A stretch of DNA of 64,000 bases from Paludibacter sp. (GCA_028710415.1 JAQTUE010000002.1:1-64000); one strand, 5' to 3'; shown: positions 50,521-61,131, numbered from the stretch's first letter. Notes: generated by a model not told the origin, from the letters alone. Numbers and translations are program-made.

Positions 50521-50563
50521 CCTCCCCATTAATTATATTTATTACACTTTACAAAGTTATTTT

Positions 50564-52627
50564 ATGAAAAAACTTTCTACTATTCTTTTTCTTTTCCTTT
50601 CACTATCCATTTATGCACAACCACCCGTTGGATATTACAGTGCTGCCGAAGGTAAGAATACATCAGCCCTTCGCACTTCACTTCAAGCAATTATATCGAA
50701 TGGTACATATGATGTTGGTTACGGCGGGTTGTGGACAGCCTACAGGACTACTGATGTCAATTCAAGTGGCAATGTATGGGATATGTATTCCAATTGTACC
50801 TTTACCCTGGGAACAAAACAGTGTGGAAGTTATTCGGCTGAATGCGACTGTTATAACCGGGAACATACTTCTCCCCAGAGTTGGTTTAGTTCTGCATCGC
50901 CCATGGTAAGTGATATTTTCAATGTGTATCCCACAGATGGAAAAGTGAACGGGGAACGTAGCAATTACCCCTATGGTGAAGTGGGTACAGCAACCTATAC
51001 TTCAATAAACGGGAGCAAGCTTGGGTCATCAAGTTTTCCGGACTATACAGGGACGGTATTTGAACCATTAAATGAATATAAAGGAGATTTTGCCCGTACG
51101 TATTTCTACATGGCAACCCGGTATGCCGGATTGTGCGAAAACTGGATCGCGGGAGCTAATGTGGTTTACAGTACAGCCAACCTGGGATTGACAACCTATG
51201 CCATGAATTTGTTCCTGAAATGGAGCCGCCAGGACCCTGTCAGTGCCAAAGAAATAGTCCGGAATAATGCCGCTTACGGAGTGCAGAATAACCGGAATCC
51301 ATTTATTGATAATCCGGGATTGGAAGAATATATCTGGGGCAACAAAACAACACAGGTGTTTTCAACAAGCAATGTAACCACCCCATACCTGGGATCCCCA
51401 TCCAGCGGAGCTGTTGTTGATTTTGGCAAGGTAGGCTATCAGACAACTGATACTGCATCCATCTACATCAAAGGAGCCAATCTGACCGGCGACCTGACAG
51501 TGGTATTAAGTGGAACCAATGCTTCGGTTTTCTCTATGCCTTTGACTACCATTAGTAAGGCAAATGCAGAAGCAGGATATCGGCTGGCTCTTAATTTTTC
51601 AGCACAGACTTTAGGACTTCAAACAGCTCAACTCACCATTTCCGGGGGAGGAATTACAACTTCTTCAGTTATATTGAATGCAACTTCGGTGGATGGTTTC
51701 CTTGCCTTATCGGCAAATAATATCACAAATAACAGCTTCACGGCAAACTGGACTTCGTCGGCCAATGCGACCGGATATAAACTGGACGTTTATTCGTTTG
51801 TTGGTGATGGAAGTGCTGCTCCGACAACTTTACTGGAACAGGATTTCCTGACAGGGACCGGAACTTCGGGTGTACCAACAGGATGGGTAGGTTCAGGTTA
51901 TACCGACAATTCATTGGCAAGTGCAGTCAAATTATCTTCCGGTAGCAATACAGGAAAAGTTACTACTCCTTTACTGGATTTGTCCACTTCTGCTACCGTA
52001 TTGACCGTTAAGGCAAAACAATATGGTACTGATGCAGGAGCCAAGCTGGTTGTCCTGGTAAATGCCGATACTTTAGTAAAATGGACAACAGCGGTTGCCT
52101 ATCAGGATTTCACAGTGAATATCCCAATAAAGACAAGTACATCCACCATATCCTTGTTTGCTTTTGCCGGATCAGGTCACCGTGTATATGTAGATTATGC
52201 AAAGGTAGCCACCCAGGGTGTAGCCCAGATGCCGGTGTCATTGGCAGGCTATCCTAAATCGGTAGGATCTGTATTGAATTACGCAGTTACCGACCTTCAG
52301 AGTGATTCCGCCTATTACTATACTGTGACTCCGGAAGGCAATAGTACTGTAATGTCCGACCAGATTAAAGTTCGGACCCTGAAAGTAAACAGTGGAGTAG
52401 AGGTTAATAAAGAGACTTTAATTATCTGGTCGGTTACCAGTGAAGGTGTGATTGTCAGAAACCTTCCTTCCGGCTGTAGTGTAAACGTACTGGATATGAT
52501 GGGAAAACAAATCCGTTCATTCAGTAATGCTACTTCTGAGCTGAGACTAACGCTACCTCAAAAGGGGATGTATATTCTGCAGGTAAAACAGGACCAGCAT
52601 TTCAACTCGTATAAAATAAGATATTAA
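50564..52627 (+). CDS. T9SS-secreted endonuclease I
   Basis: 687 residues. Signal peptide 1-18 (LFLFLSLSIYA). Residues about 20-260 are an endonuclease I domain with the His-Me-type active site NREHTSPQSWF (Asn98, His101), GKVNGERSNYPYG, and Cys-rich CGSYSAECDCYNRE just before it. A choice-of-anchor/Ig-like beta domain spans 275-370, further beta domains with a fibronectin-like linker follow, and the C-terminal ~70 residues (VEVNKETLIIWSVTSEGVIV to FNSYKIRY) are a T9SS sorting domain. It would degrade extracellular DNA or RNA for nutrients or biofilm turnover. Confidence 0.9.
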   Translation: MKKLSTILFLFLSLSIYAQPPVGYYSAAEGKNTSALRTSLQAIISNGTYDVGYGGLWTAYRTTDVNSSGNVWDMYSNCTFTLGTKQCGSYSAECDCYNREHTSPQSWFSSASPMVSDIFNVYPTDGKVNGERSNYPYGEVGTATYTSINGSKLGSSSFPDYTGTVFEPLNEYKGDFARTYFYMATRYAGLCENWIAGANVVYSTANLGLTTYAMNLFLKWSRQDPVSAKEIVRNNAAYGVQNNRNPFIDNPGLEEYIWGNKTTQVFSTSNVTTPYLGSPSSGAVVDFGKVGYQTTDTASIYIKGANLTGDLTVVLSGTNASVFSMPLTTISKANAEAGYRLALNFSAQTLGLQTAQLTISGGGITTSSVILNATSVDGFLALSANNITNNSFTANWTSSANATGYKLDVYSFVGDGSAAPTTLLEQDFLTGTGTSGVPTGWVGSGYTDNSLASAVKLSSGSNTGKVTTPLLDLSTSATVLTVKAKQYGTDAGAKLVVLVNADTLVKWTTAVAYQDFTVNIPIKTSTSTISLFAFAGSGHRVYVDYAKVATQGVAQMPVSLAGYPKSVGSVLNYAVTDLQSDSAYYYTVTPEGNSTVMSDQIKVRTLKVNSGVEVNKETLIIWSVTSEGVIVRNLPSGCSVNVLDMMGKQIRSFSNATSELRLTLPQKGMYILQVKQDQHFNSYKIRY

Positions 52628-52919
52628 ATCAGATAAAGGAATCAATTTATTATTAATTACAAATGTAAGTCGGCTCGATTCTAACGAATTGAATCGATTT
52701 ACTGTTTTAATACTTGTTGGATTTAAGTTTGACATCACGGCTTAATCTTTTTTAGATAAATAGATTCAACTATTACGTCGCTATTATTGTTATAATAGCT
52801 TAAAGGACATTTATATGCTATTTATTAGTAAGAACAAATTCAAGTTGTTCTTAGTCTCCATTCCTTTGAACAAGTAAGATTTATTGTTTTTTAAAACCAC
52901 AAACTAAATACTTTGGAGT

Positions 52920-54224
52920 ATGAAATCACAAGTACGTTTTTCAGTAGACAGAAAAATAGCTGTTTGTTTGTATGCTTTCCTTATTTTCATGTTGCCTGTT
53001 CATGTTGTTGCTATAAACCAATTACCAACAAAATCTGGGGATACAGATGCCTATACTGAATACAAGGGTAAAATTGTAGACCGTAAAACCGGTACTTCGT
53101 TAGCATTTGCCAGCCTGATAGTAACCGGATTGAATATCTCGAGTATTTCGAACAGTGAAGGTGAGTTTTCAATAAAAGTACCTTCCGAAGTTGTCGATCC
53201 AAAAGTAATTGTGAGTTATATTGGGTTTAAAAATAAATCAGTTTCGTTAAAAGATTTGAAACCGGATAAAGCAAAGATTGAACTGGAACCTTCCTCGATA
53301 GAATTGCCGGAGTTAAATGTGATATCGAAAGATGCCGAATTGCTAATGCGGGCAGTCCTCGAGAAAAAAGGTGAGAATTATTTCAACACACAAACATTGA
53401 TGACGGCTTTCTACCGGGAGACCATTAAGAAAAACAGGTCGTATGTATCCCTTTCGGAAGCTGTGGTGGAAATAAACAAACAGCCATACACGTCCTATAA
53501 ACCAGATGGAGTTAAGCTCTACAAAGCCCGTAAAAAAGCAGATTATTCAAAGTTGGATACCCTGACGTTTAAGTTGCAGGGAGGACCTTTTAATTCATTG
53601 TACCTGGACATCATGAAAAACCCTGAATATTTGTTCACTGAAGATATGTTCACGAATTATGAATTCTCGTTCGACCATTCCACCCATGCTGATAATAAAC
53701 TGATTTATGTTCTGGACTTTAAGCAACGGCCCACAAAGACAGAACCTTTGTATTATGGGAAATTATATATTGATGCACAAACCCTATCACTTAAAAGTGC
53801 TGTATTTGCCTTGAATATTACCGATAAAGATGCTGCTGCAAAGATGTTTATCATGAAAAAACCATTTAATGCCCGGGTTTATCCTACTGAAACAAAATAT
53901 CGGATAGATTATCTTGAAAAAGATGGGAAATGGTATTATTCGTATAGCCGCATTGAGTTGGGATTAAAGATAATCTGGAAGAAAAGGTTATTCAATACAA
54001 ACTATTTTTCAACTGTTGAAATGGCAGTAACCGATTGGGGTAAAGGTTCGGAAATCAACTCTACAGATTTTAAGGAAAAATTAAAACCGAATGTCATCAT
54101 CAGTGATGAAGCTACGGGCTTCTCCGATCGTCAATTCTGGGGGGAGTATAATGTTATAGAGCCTGAAAAATCAATTGATTCGGCCATTAAGAAGATACAG
54201 AAACAACTTGAAAAAAAGAAATAA
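52920..54224 (+). CDS. Exported carboxypeptidase-regulatory-domain protein
   Basis: 434 residues. Signal peptide about 1-31 (AVCLYAFLIFMLPVHVVA). CarboxypepD_reg-like beta-sandwich at about 45-135 (YKGKIVDRKTGTSLAFASLI, ISNSEGEFSIKVPS, VSYIGFKNKSVSL). The rest, about 140-420, is a single exported domain with YFNTQTLMTAFYRETIKKNR and YGKLYIDAQTLSLKSAVFAL, a pattern seen in DUF5686-like or YkuD-unrelated Bacteroidota surface proteins; the name is uncertain. The end is a charged KKIQKQLEKKK tail with no barrel or sorting signal. Transcribed alone, terminator at 54282. Confidence 0.75.
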   Translation: MKSQVRFSVDRKIAVCLYAFLIFMLPVHVVAINQLPTKSGDTDAYTEYKGKIVDRKTGTSLAFASLIVTGLNISSISNSEGEFSIKVPSEVVDPKVIVSYIGFKNKSVSLKDLKPDKAKIELEPSSIELPELNVISKDAELLMRAVLEKKGENYFNTQTLMTAFYRETIKKNRSYVSLSEAVVEINKQPYTSYKPDGVKLYKARKKADYSKLDTLTFKLQGGPFNSLYLDIMKNPEYLFTEDMFTNYEFSFDHSTHADNKLIYVLDFKQRPTKTEPLYYGKLYIDAQTLSLKSAVFALNITDKDAAAKMFIMKKPFNARVYPTETKYRIDYLEKDGKWYYSYSRIELGLKIIWKKRLFNTNYFSTVEMAVTDWGKGSEINSTDFKEKLKPNVIISDEATGFSDRQFWGEYNVIEPEKSIDSAIKKIQKQLEKKK

Positions 54225-54281
54225 TAACTGGCTATAATTCGATATAACTTTTCGATAATCGAATAATTTCTGACTGATATT

Positions 54282-54326
54282 ACACAAATGAAAATAGGCT
54301 TGTCTTATTTTCATTTGTGTTTTTTA
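54282..54326 (+). terminator. Rho-independent-type terminator
   Basis: ACACAAATGAAAATA (54282-54296) pairs with TATTTTCATTTGTGT (54306-54320), then a T run. It lies 57 bases after the preceding stop. Confidence 0.85.
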
Positions 54327-54437
54327 TAGGGTGTAAAACTTGCAACATCTCAAAAATTGTCAATAAAGCAGCCATTTAAAACAAAAACAAGGTAACATGT
54401 GTTATGTCTCTAAAGCAAGTAGGGACAGAATTTAGCA

Positions 54438-54467
54438 TTTGAAAATGCATTTTTTTTGTACCTTTGC
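54438..54467 (+). promoter_or_regulatory. suf promoter (-33 and -7)
   Basis: TTTG at 54438-54441 and TACCTTTGC at 54459-54467, 17 bases between, give a complete Bacteroidota sigma-A-type promoter 55 bases before sufB. Confidence 0.8.
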
Positions 54468-54522
54468 AGCAAATTTGAAAAAAAGATGATTTTTTCATCT
54501 ATCTCTTTAATAAATTGATATT

Positions 54523-55959
54523 ATGTCAGAAGCTATATTAGACCAGGTAACCCAAGGAGACTATAAATATGGATTTACTACCGACATCGAAACAGACATT
54601 ATTCCAATCGGACTCACTGAAGATGTGGTACGGCTTATTTCTGCAAAGAAAAATGAGCCTGAATGGATGCTTGAGTTTCGTTTGAAGGCTTACAGATACT
54701 GGGTTACAATGAAAATGCCAACCTGGGCTCATCTCGATATTCCGGAAATTGATTATCAAAGCATAGCTTATTATGCTGCTCCCCGTAAGAATGCACCAAA
54801 AAGCCTCGATGAAGTAGACCCTGAATTACTCAAAACGTTTGAGAAACTGGGCATTCCGTTGCATGAACGCATGGCTTTGTCGGGTGTTGCAGTTGATGCG
54901 GTAATGGATAGCGTTTCGGTCAAGACAACATTCAAAGAAGCCTTAAACGAAATGGGCATTATTTTCTGCTCATTCAGTGATGCCGTAGAACACCACCCTG
55001 ATCTGGTTCAAAAATACATGGCATCCGTTGTTCCTTATACCGATAATTTCTTTGCCACACTGAATTCAGCTGTATTCAGTGATGGTTCATTTGTATATAT
55101 TCCAAAAGGGGTACGTTGCCCAATGGAACTGTCCACCTATTTCCGCATAAACGCCATGAATACCGGACAGTTTGAGCGGACCCTGATTATTGCCGACGAA
55201 GACAGTTATGTCTCATACCTGGAAGGATGTACGGCACCAATGCGTGATGAGAATCAACTTCATGCGGCTATTGTTGAAATAGTAGCCCTAAAGAATGCGC
55301 AGGTGAAATACTCCACGGTACAAAACTGGTATCCCGGAGATAAAAACGGCAAAGGGGGTATCTTTAATTTTGTAACCAAGCGGGGTATCTGCAAAGGCGA
55401 GAGCTCCAAGATATCCTGGACACAAGTAGAAACAGGCTCTGCCATTACCTGGAAATATCCGAGCTGTATTTTGCTGGGTGATAATTCATCGGCTGAATTC
55501 TATTCAGTAGCTGTGACCAATCATCATCAACAGGCGGATACCGGCACCAAGATGCAACATATCGGCAAAAACACACGCAGTCACATCCTATCAAAAGGTA
55601 TATCTGCCGGTCAAGGTCAGAACAGCTACCGGGGGTTGGTGAAGATTAATAAGAATGCAGAGAATTCCCGTAATTATTCTCAGTGCGATAGTTTGCTACT
55701 GGGCGATAAATGCGGGGCGCATACTTTCCCTTATATGGAAGTAAGCAATGATTCCTCCATTGTAGAACACGAGGCAACCACTTCCAAGATAAATGAAGAC
55801 CAGATATTTTATTGCAACCAGCGCGGTATTTCAACGGAAGATGCAGTAGGCCTTATCGTGAACGGATATGCAAAGGAGGTGTTGAACCAGCTTCCCATGG
55901 AGTTTGCTGTTGAGGCCCAGAAGCTTCTTCAAATAACGTTAGAGGGTAGCGTTGGATAA
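54523..55959 (+). CDS. sufB: Fe-S assembly scaffold SufB
   Basis: 478 residues. Core of the SufBC2D Fe-S assembly complex in the cytosol. Conserved stretches: [40 protein letters not shown] (persulfide-accepting Cys), [20 protein letters not shown], and [20 protein letters not shown]. The last is the SufD-facing Glu/His region. First gene of the suf unit, led by the promoter at 54438. Confidence 0.96.
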   Translation: MSEAILDQVTQGDYKYGFTTDIETDIIPIGLTEDVVRLISAKKNEPEWMLEFRLKAYRYWVTMKMPTWAHLDIPEIDYQSIAYYAAPRKNAPKSLDEVDPELLKTFEKLGIPLHERMALSGVAVDAVMDSVSVKTTFKEALNEMGIIFCSFSDAVEHHPDLVQKYMASVVPYTDNFFATLNSAVFSDGSFVYIPKGVRCPMELSTYFRINAMNTGQFERTLIIADEDSYVSYLEGCTAPMRDENQLHAAIVEIVALKNAQVKYSTVQNWYPGDKNGKGGIFNFVTKRGICKGESSKISWTQVETGSAITWKYPSCILLGDNSSAEFYSVAVTNHHQQADTGTKMQHIGKNTRSHILSKGISAGQGQNSYRGLVKINKNAENSRNYSQCDSLLLGDKCGAHTFPYMEVSNDSSIVEHEATTSKINEDQIFYCNQRGISTEDAVGLIVNGYAKEVLNQLPMEFAVEAQKLLQITLEGSVG

Positions 55960-56079
55960 TAACCCCCTGCCCCCTAAAGGGGGTTCTTGATGCTCTGCAA
56001 ATATGATGATTTACTCACAAAATTGAATTAAATTTAAAACTAAAGATCTTTTACTCCCCTTTAGGGGGTGGGGTCGTAT
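55960..56079. repeat. CCCCTAAAGGGG element, copy 2
   Basis: About 120 bp starting at the base after the sufB stop. Left arm TAACCCCCTGCCCCCTAAAG then GGGGTTCT; right arm ACTCCCCTTTAGGGGGTGGG then GTCGTA. It nearly fills the 132-base gap between sufB and sufC. A partial relative (GGAGTTGGGAAGGGGTGAGG) precedes sufD at 57007-57027. Confidence 0.85.
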
Positions 56080-56091
56080 TTATAACAATAT

Positions 56092-56847
56092 ATGCTTGAA
56101 ATTAAAAACCTACACGCCAACATCAATGGCAAGGAGATATTAAAAGGACTTGATTTAGTAGTTCGTCCCGGAGAAATACATGCCATTATGGGACCTAACG
56201 GTGCCGGTAAATCAACATTAGCTTCGGTACTATCCGGTAATCAGGCTTTTGAAGTAACCAAAGGGGAAGTTGAATTTTATGGTAAAAATTTACTGGATAT
56301 GTTGCCCGAAGACCGTTCGCGGGAAGGTATATTCCTGAGCTTTCAGTATCCGGTAGAAATTCCGGGAGTAAGCATGGTCAATTTTATGCGTACTGCCTTG
56401 AACGAACATCGTAAATACAATAAGCTGGAACCAATGTCGGCTACTGACTTCCTGCGTACCATGCGTGAAAAGAAAGAATTGGTTGAAATGGACAGCAACC
56501 TTGCCAACCGTTCGGTGAACGAAGGCTTCTCTGGTGGGGAAAAGAAGAAGAATGAAATCTTCCAAATGGCTATGCTTGACCCAAAGTTGGCTATTCTTGA
56601 TGAGACTGATTCCGGGTTGGATATTGATGCTTTACGCATTGTGGCAAATGGAGTCAATAAATTGAAACGTGCCGATAATGCTACCATTTTGATTACACAC
56701 TATCAACGACTGCTGGACTATATTGTCCCTGATTTTGTTCATGTACTTTATGATGGACGTATTGTAAAGACCGGTGGTAAAGAACTTGCACTGGAATTGG
56801 AAGATAAAGGATACGACTGGATTAAGAAGGAAGTGGAAGGCGAATAG
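56092..56847 (+). CDS. sufC: Fe-S assembly ATPase SufC
   Basis: 251 residues. ABC-type ATPase of the SufBCD complex. Walker A GPNGAGKST (34-42), Q-loop LSFQYPVEIPGVSM, signature SGGEKKKNEIFQMA, Walker B LAILDETDSGLDIDAL, and His switch LITHYQRLL. Normal length. Followed by a TTGATTGGTTAATTAGG-type word repeat (56850-56910) before sufD. Confidence 0.96.
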   Translation: MLEIKNLHANINGKEILKGLDLVVRPGEIHAIMGPNGAGKSTLASVLSGNQAFEVTKGEVEFYGKNLLDMLPEDRSREGIFLSFQYPVEIPGVSMVNFMRTALNEHRKYNKLEPMSATDFLRTMREKKELVEMDSNLANRSVNEGFSGGEKKKNEIFQMAMLDPKLAILDETDSGLDIDALRIVANGVNKLKRADNATILITHYQRLLDYIVPDFVHVLYDGRIVKTGGKELALELEDKGYDWIKKEVEGE

Positions 56848-57031
56848 GTTTAGTTGATTGGTTAATTAGGTTGATTAGTTGATTGGTTAATTCGGCTGAT
56901 TAGGTTTAGGATCATAAAAGGATTTGAAAGAGATTATAATATCTATCTTTCTAATTAAAATAATAATATAAATAAAATAGTTCCCTGCAAAATTTTCATC
57001 TCCTCATGGAGTTGGGAAGGGGTGAGGTAAT

Positions 57032-58372
57032 ATGGAACAACAATATATTGATTTATACAAACAACATCATAAGAGCATCAAAGGGCATTCAGCCGCTGTG
57101 ATGAATGATTCGCGTGATGGGGCATTTGAACTGTTTGAAAAACTGGGTTTCCCCACTCCAAGACTGGAAAACTACAAGTATTCCGACCTTAAAGAACCTC
57201 TTTCCATTGACTATGGTTTGAATATCAACCGAGTTACTATTCCTGTAAACCCTTACGAAGTCTTCAAGTGTGACGTCCCCGGAATTAATTCATTCCTGTT
57301 CTTTGTCGTGAATGATGCATTCTATCCGGTGAATGAACCCAATAATAAAACCCTTCCAAAAGGAGTTATCATAGGTAGTCTGAAAGAAATTGCAACTACA
57401 CATCCTGAATTGTTGAAAGACTATTATGGTAAACTAAGTACCACTAAAAACGATGGCCTGGTTGCCTTTAACGGCGCTTTTGCCCAGGACGGTTTTTTTA
57501 TGTTTGTTCCCAAAGGAGTCATACTTGATAAACCGGTCCAATTAATAAACATCATGCGTTCGGACGTTGATTTTATGGCAAACAGCCATAACCTGATTAT
57601 CCTGGAAGAAGGTGCACATGCCCAGTTACTGGTTTGTGACCATACCATGGATGATGTCCGTTTCCTTTCAAACAGGGTGACAGAGGTATTCGTTGGTGAA
57701 AATGCTTCTTACGAGCATTATAAACTCGAAAATACCCATACCAAGACAACGAATTTATCCACATTACTTATCGATCAAAAAGCATCCTCAAGTGTATTGA
57801 CTAATGTCATTACTTTACATAACGGGGTAACCCGCAATTCCATTGAAATTGACCTCGATGGAGAACATTGCGAAACGCTGTTATGCGGCATGGTGATTGC
57901 CGACCAGAACCAGCAAGTGGATAACTTCACGTATATCATGCATAACAAACCGAATTGCCACAGCAACGAGTTGTTTAAATACGTGTTGGATGATAATTCA
58001 AAAGGAGGATTTACCGGTAAGATACTTGTTGCTAAAGATGCCCAGAAGACTTCGGCATTCCAGATTAATAAGAATATCCTGCTTAAGAAAACAGCCAAAA
58101 TGAGTACCAAGCCTCAACTGGAAATCTATGCTGATGATGTGAAGTGTTCGCATGGTGCTACCATCGGGCAACTGGATGAGACTGCAAAGTTCTATATGCA
58201 ATCACGTGGGATTCCGGAAGCGGAAGCCAAACTATTGCTTATGTTTGCATTTACCGGTGATGTCATCGATAATATACGCATCCTTGCTTTGCAGGACAGG
58301 ATCAAATTATTAGTAGAAAAACGGTTGCGTGGTGAATTATCCAAATGTGAAGGATGTATTATCTGCCAGTAA
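57032..58372 (+). CDS. sufD: Fe-S assembly protein SufD
   Basis: 446 residues, paralogue of SufB. Motifs: FPTPRLENYKYSDLKEPLSI at the N-terminus, FMFVPKGVILDKPVQL, HNLIILEEGAHAQLLVCDHT, and the conserved core KDDVKCSHGATIGQLDE-like block (YADDVKCSHGATIGQLDETA). The C-terminal CEGCIICQ carries three cysteines. Third gene of the suf unit. The cysteine desulfurase sufS and the sulfur carrier sufE, often next in Bacteroidota, do not follow here. Confidence 0.95.
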   Translation: MEQQYIDLYKQHHKSIKGHSAAVMNDSRDGAFELFEKLGFPTPRLENYKYSDLKEPLSIDYGLNINRVTIPVNPYEVFKCDVPGINSFLFFVVNDAFYPVNEPNNKTLPKGVIIGSLKEIATTHPELLKDYYGKLSTTKNDGLVAFNGAFAQDGFFMFVPKGVILDKPVQLINIMRSDVDFMANSHNLIILEEGAHAQLLVCDHTMDDVRFLSNRVTEVFVGENASYEHYKLENTHTKTTNLSTLLIDQKASSSVLTNVITLHNGVTRNSIEIDLDGEHCETLLCGMVIADQNQQVDNFTYIMHNKPNCHSNELFKYVLDDNSKGGFTGKILVAKDAQKTSAFQINKNILLKKTAKMSTKPQLEIYADDVKCSHGATIGQLDETAKFYMQSRGIPEAEAKLLLMFAFTGDVIDNIRILALQDRIKLLVEKRLRGELSKCEGCIICQ

Positions 58373-58498
58373 TTGCGCTATAGAACATTTAAACCTCAAA
58401 GCGTACGCGGTATTTTGAGCGTTTTCCGTGATATAATGATTTTTAATTGAAATCATATCGATTATAAACCTCACTTATAAACCCTGTTTTTTAAAAAC

Positions 58499-59131
58499 AT
58501 GCAGCTCAGTATTGACGAATTAAGACAGAAGTTTTTGCAGCCATTGCCCGGAGTATCTTCTCATCAGAAGATGTCACCAAGCCATAGAGTGCAGGAGTTT
58601 TCCGGATTAACCGACATGCAACCTGTAGCTAGAAAAAGTGCTGTTTTGATTCTGTTGTTTCCCGACAATGAAAAATTAAAGACAGTATTTATCAAACGGA
58701 GTGAATATGATGGAATCCATAGCGGGCAGATATCTTTCCCGGGTGGCAAGTATGAGAATTCAGACAAAACCTTTGAAGATACAGCGCTACGGGAAACGAT
58801 GGAAGAAATAGGGGTAGGGCAGGATCGGATTGAAATTATCGGTAAGCTATCTGATTTTTATATCCCGCCCAGTAATTTCCTGGTCAAAGTATTTGTGGGA
58901 TATTCCAACCAAAGGCCACAGTACATTCCTGATAAAAAAGAAGTCCAATCGGTTATAGAGGTAAATATTGAAGATTTATACGATAACCGTAATATCACTG
59001 AAAAGGAGTTTTATTCCACATCCCGCAAAATAAAAGTAAATGCCCCCTCCTACAGCATCAATGGAGTAGAAATATGGGGTGCAACAGCCATGATTGTCAG
59101 TGAATTGCTTGATGTTTTGAAACTGTCTTAA
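58499..59131 (+). CDS. NUDIX hydrolase, CoA-pyrophosphatase type
   Basis: 210 residues. The UPF0035-type motif KRSEYDGIHSGQISFPGGKY followed by the Nudix box ending ALRETMEEIG marks the CoA-pyrophosphatase subgroup, which hydrolyses CoA and its derivatives to 3',5'-ADP and acyl-phosphopantetheine. The Nudix-box Glu residues of RE-x-x-EE are present. A trailing helix completes the fold. 126 bases separate it from sufD; it may share that transcript. Confidence 0.88.
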   Translation: MQLSIDELRQKFLQPLPGVSSHQKMSPSHRVQEFSGLTDMQPVARKSAVLILLFPDNEKLKTVFIKRSEYDGIHSGQISFPGGKYENSDKTFEDTALRETMEEIGVGQDRIEIIGKLSDFYIPPSNFLVKVFVGYSNQRPQYIPDKKEVQSVIEVNIEDLYDNRNITEKEFYSTSRKIKVNAPSYSINGVEIWGATAMIVSELLDVLKLS

Positions 59132-59249
59132 ATCTTTCAAATCTTTACAAAGAATAAATCCCGATTTATCGGAACATCAAACCTTTCGAACATCAAACAT
59201 CAAACATCAAACTCTCAAACCTTTCAAACTTATTTAAACCCAACTAACA

Positions 59250-60293
59250 ATGACCGAAAAAATACGATTAAATAAATTTATCAGCGACAGCGGTATTTGC
59301 TCCCGTCGTGAAGCCGACAAATATATTGAACAAGGTCATATAGTTGTGAACGGAAAACGGGCTAAATTAGGCGATCAGGTATCGGTAAAAGATAAGGTTA
59401 CGATGAATGGCAATCTCATTGCTGCTAAAACCGGTGATGACTTTGCGTTTCTGGCATTTAATAAACCTGTCGGGATTATCAGTACCACCGAGATTGGAGT
59501 CAAAGACAGCATTGTCGACTATATCGGATACCATGAACGCATTTTTCCCGTAGGTAGGCTGGATAAAGAGTCCCAGGGTTTAATTTTTATGACCAACAAC
59601 GGGGATATGGTCAATAAGATACTTCGTGCCGGGAATAATCACGAAAAAGAGTATCTGGTTACCGTAAATAAACCCGTTACTGATGAGTTCATTCTAAAAA
59701 TGGGCAGTGGAGTCCCTATCCTGGGTGAAATGACTAAAAAGTGCAAGGTGATCAAGGATTCGGTATTCTCATTCCGAATAGTATTGGTGCAGGGATTGAA
59801 CCGTCAGATCAGGCGCATGTGTGAATATTTCGACTATGACGTTGTCAAGCTGGAGCGTATCCGGATCATGAACATAAGTGTGAAAGGAATACCGCTAGGT
59901 GAATGGCGTCAGCTTGAACCAAACGAAATGAAGGAAATCATGTCTGCCATAGAACATTCTACGTCTACAGAAGAAGGATCTATAAACAGAGGTAAGAGGC
60001 AAGAGGTAAGAGTTAAGGAGCAAGAGGTAAGAGTTAAGGAGCAAGAGGTAAGAGGTAAGAGCGCGGAATCCCAAACACAGAACACGGAACGCGGAACACG
60101 GAACTCTTCAAGCTTTTCAACTGCCAAACCCGCAAAGAAGTCATCACGTTCATCTAATCCAAATCCTAAATCAAGGGACTTGCGTGAACGGTCATCCAAT
60201 TCAAATGGTAAGAAAACTGGATCAACCAAAAATATTAAACCTTCCTCTACCAGCTTTGGAAGTCGTGGAAATGGCAAGTCCGGAAAGAAATAA
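59250..60293 (+). CDS. rluF: 23S rRNA pseudouridine synthase RluF-type, with low-complexity tail
   Basis: 347 residues. S4 RNA-binding domain (1-60: [20 protein letters not shown]) and pseudouridine synthase domain (65-240) with the catalytic Asp105 ([11 protein letters not shown]), [27 protein letters not shown] and [15 protein letters not shown]. The HEKEY and [12 protein letters not shown] motifs fit RluF better than RluB. From residue about 250 the protein becomes low-complexity: a 7-residue repeat QEVRVKE encoded by a 21-bp tandem (from 60002), then an ERGTRNSSS stretch and a Ser/Lys/Asn-rich tail. This DNA matches intergenic word repeats elsewhere in the window. Basic tails are common in Bacteroidota RluB/F, but this composition is odd. 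Confidence 0.9.
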   Translation: MTEKIRLNKFISDSGICSRREADKYIEQGHIVVNGKRAKLGDQVSVKDKVTMNGNLIAAKTGDDFAFLAFNKPVGIISTTEIGVKDSIVDYIGYHERIFPVGRLDKESQGLIFMTNNGDMVNKILRAGNNHEKEYLVTVNKPVTDEFILKMGSGVPILGEMTKKCKVIKDSVFSFRIVLVQGLNRQIRRMCEYFDYDVVKLERIRIMNISVKGIPLGEWRQLEPNEMKEIMSAIEHSTSTEEGSINRGKRQEVRVKEQEVRVKEQEVRGKSAESQTQNTERGTRNSSSFSTAKPAKKSSRSSNPNPKSRDLRERSSNSNGKKTGSTKNIKPSSTSFGSRGNGKSGKK

Positions 60294-60296
60294 TTA

Positions 60297-61043
60297 TTAT
60301 TGATCAACTTCTTTTGTGTCGGCTAAAACCAGTATTGCCACCACTGCAATTGCTGATACCCCGTTCATAAAACCACCAAAGCCGGTAGTCCTTCGAATGT
60401 AAAATTGATTACTCCGGTTCCTTGTGTCGAAACCAGGACTTGTCATGTTTTGCAATATCTCAGAGAACCAAAACGAATTGTTCAGATAGAATGGGTCGGT
60501 GAAGTCCTCATGTGTTGTCAGGGCTATCCTGTTCCTGAGATATACAGGGGTTGTTTCTTTGTCAAAGGTGAGACTTGTCCAATCTACGTTCTTACCCTTA
60601 TTTACACCAACCTTCGGAATTAATTCCAACTGTTTGATATCAATAAACTGGTACAGTAATGAATTGCTTACGATGGTCACTTGCGATTTTGGTGCTATGT
60701 AGTTGATTTGTTGTTCAACATAAAAGGAATCGAGCATGTCACTCCCATTCACAATTACATTCGTTCTATCCCAGTCAATATAGAGTGGAATTTCCAATTT
60801 ATTGAAGATTGTTTGGGATAGTACAAAATTCTCACCCGAAAAATTGTATTTAATTGAAACAGTATCATTGTCAATACTAAATTCATTGTTCTTATTCTTC
60901 TCCAAATTACTGTTCAACGTGATATATTGGTATTGGGTACACGAAGATAACGCAATGATGCAGACGAGTGCTGCTAGAATTAATGGAGTAAAGGCCAGGT
61001 TGTATTTATTTCTACTTGTTTGAACTGAATATGTATTTATCAT
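60297..61043 (-). CDS. Predicted lipoprotein with C-terminal membrane segment
   Basis: 248 residues on the minus strand, convergent with rluF (3-base gap). Lipoprotein-type signal ending LSSC (Cys35 from this start; a shorter start is possible). The mature part is beta-rich (VSIKYNFSGENFVLSQTIFN, IPLYIDWDRTNVIVNGSD) and has the hallmarks of a Bacteroidota exported protein that bears a hydrophobic segment near the end (GVSAIAVVAILVLA). No family recognised. Confidence 0.7.
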   Translation of the reverse strand: MINTYSVQTSRNKYNLAFTPLILAALVCIIALSSCTQYQYITLNSNLEKNKNNEFSIDNDTVSIKYNFSGENFVLSQTIFNKLEIPLYIDWDRTNVIVNGSDMLDSFYVEQQINYIAPKSQVTIVSNSLLYQFIDIKQLELIPKVGVNKGKNVDWTSLTFDKETTPVYLRNRIALTTHEDFTDPFYLNNSFWFSEILQNMTSPGFDTRNRSNQFYIRRTTGFGGFMNGVSAIAVVAILVLADTKEVDQ

Positions 61044-61131
61044 AAATTAAAGCTATTTTTAATTACTACCTATGAATTTGCTTTTATATATCAGTTACTC
61101 ATTAATTCATTTAATTGTAAAAGGTTTTGGT

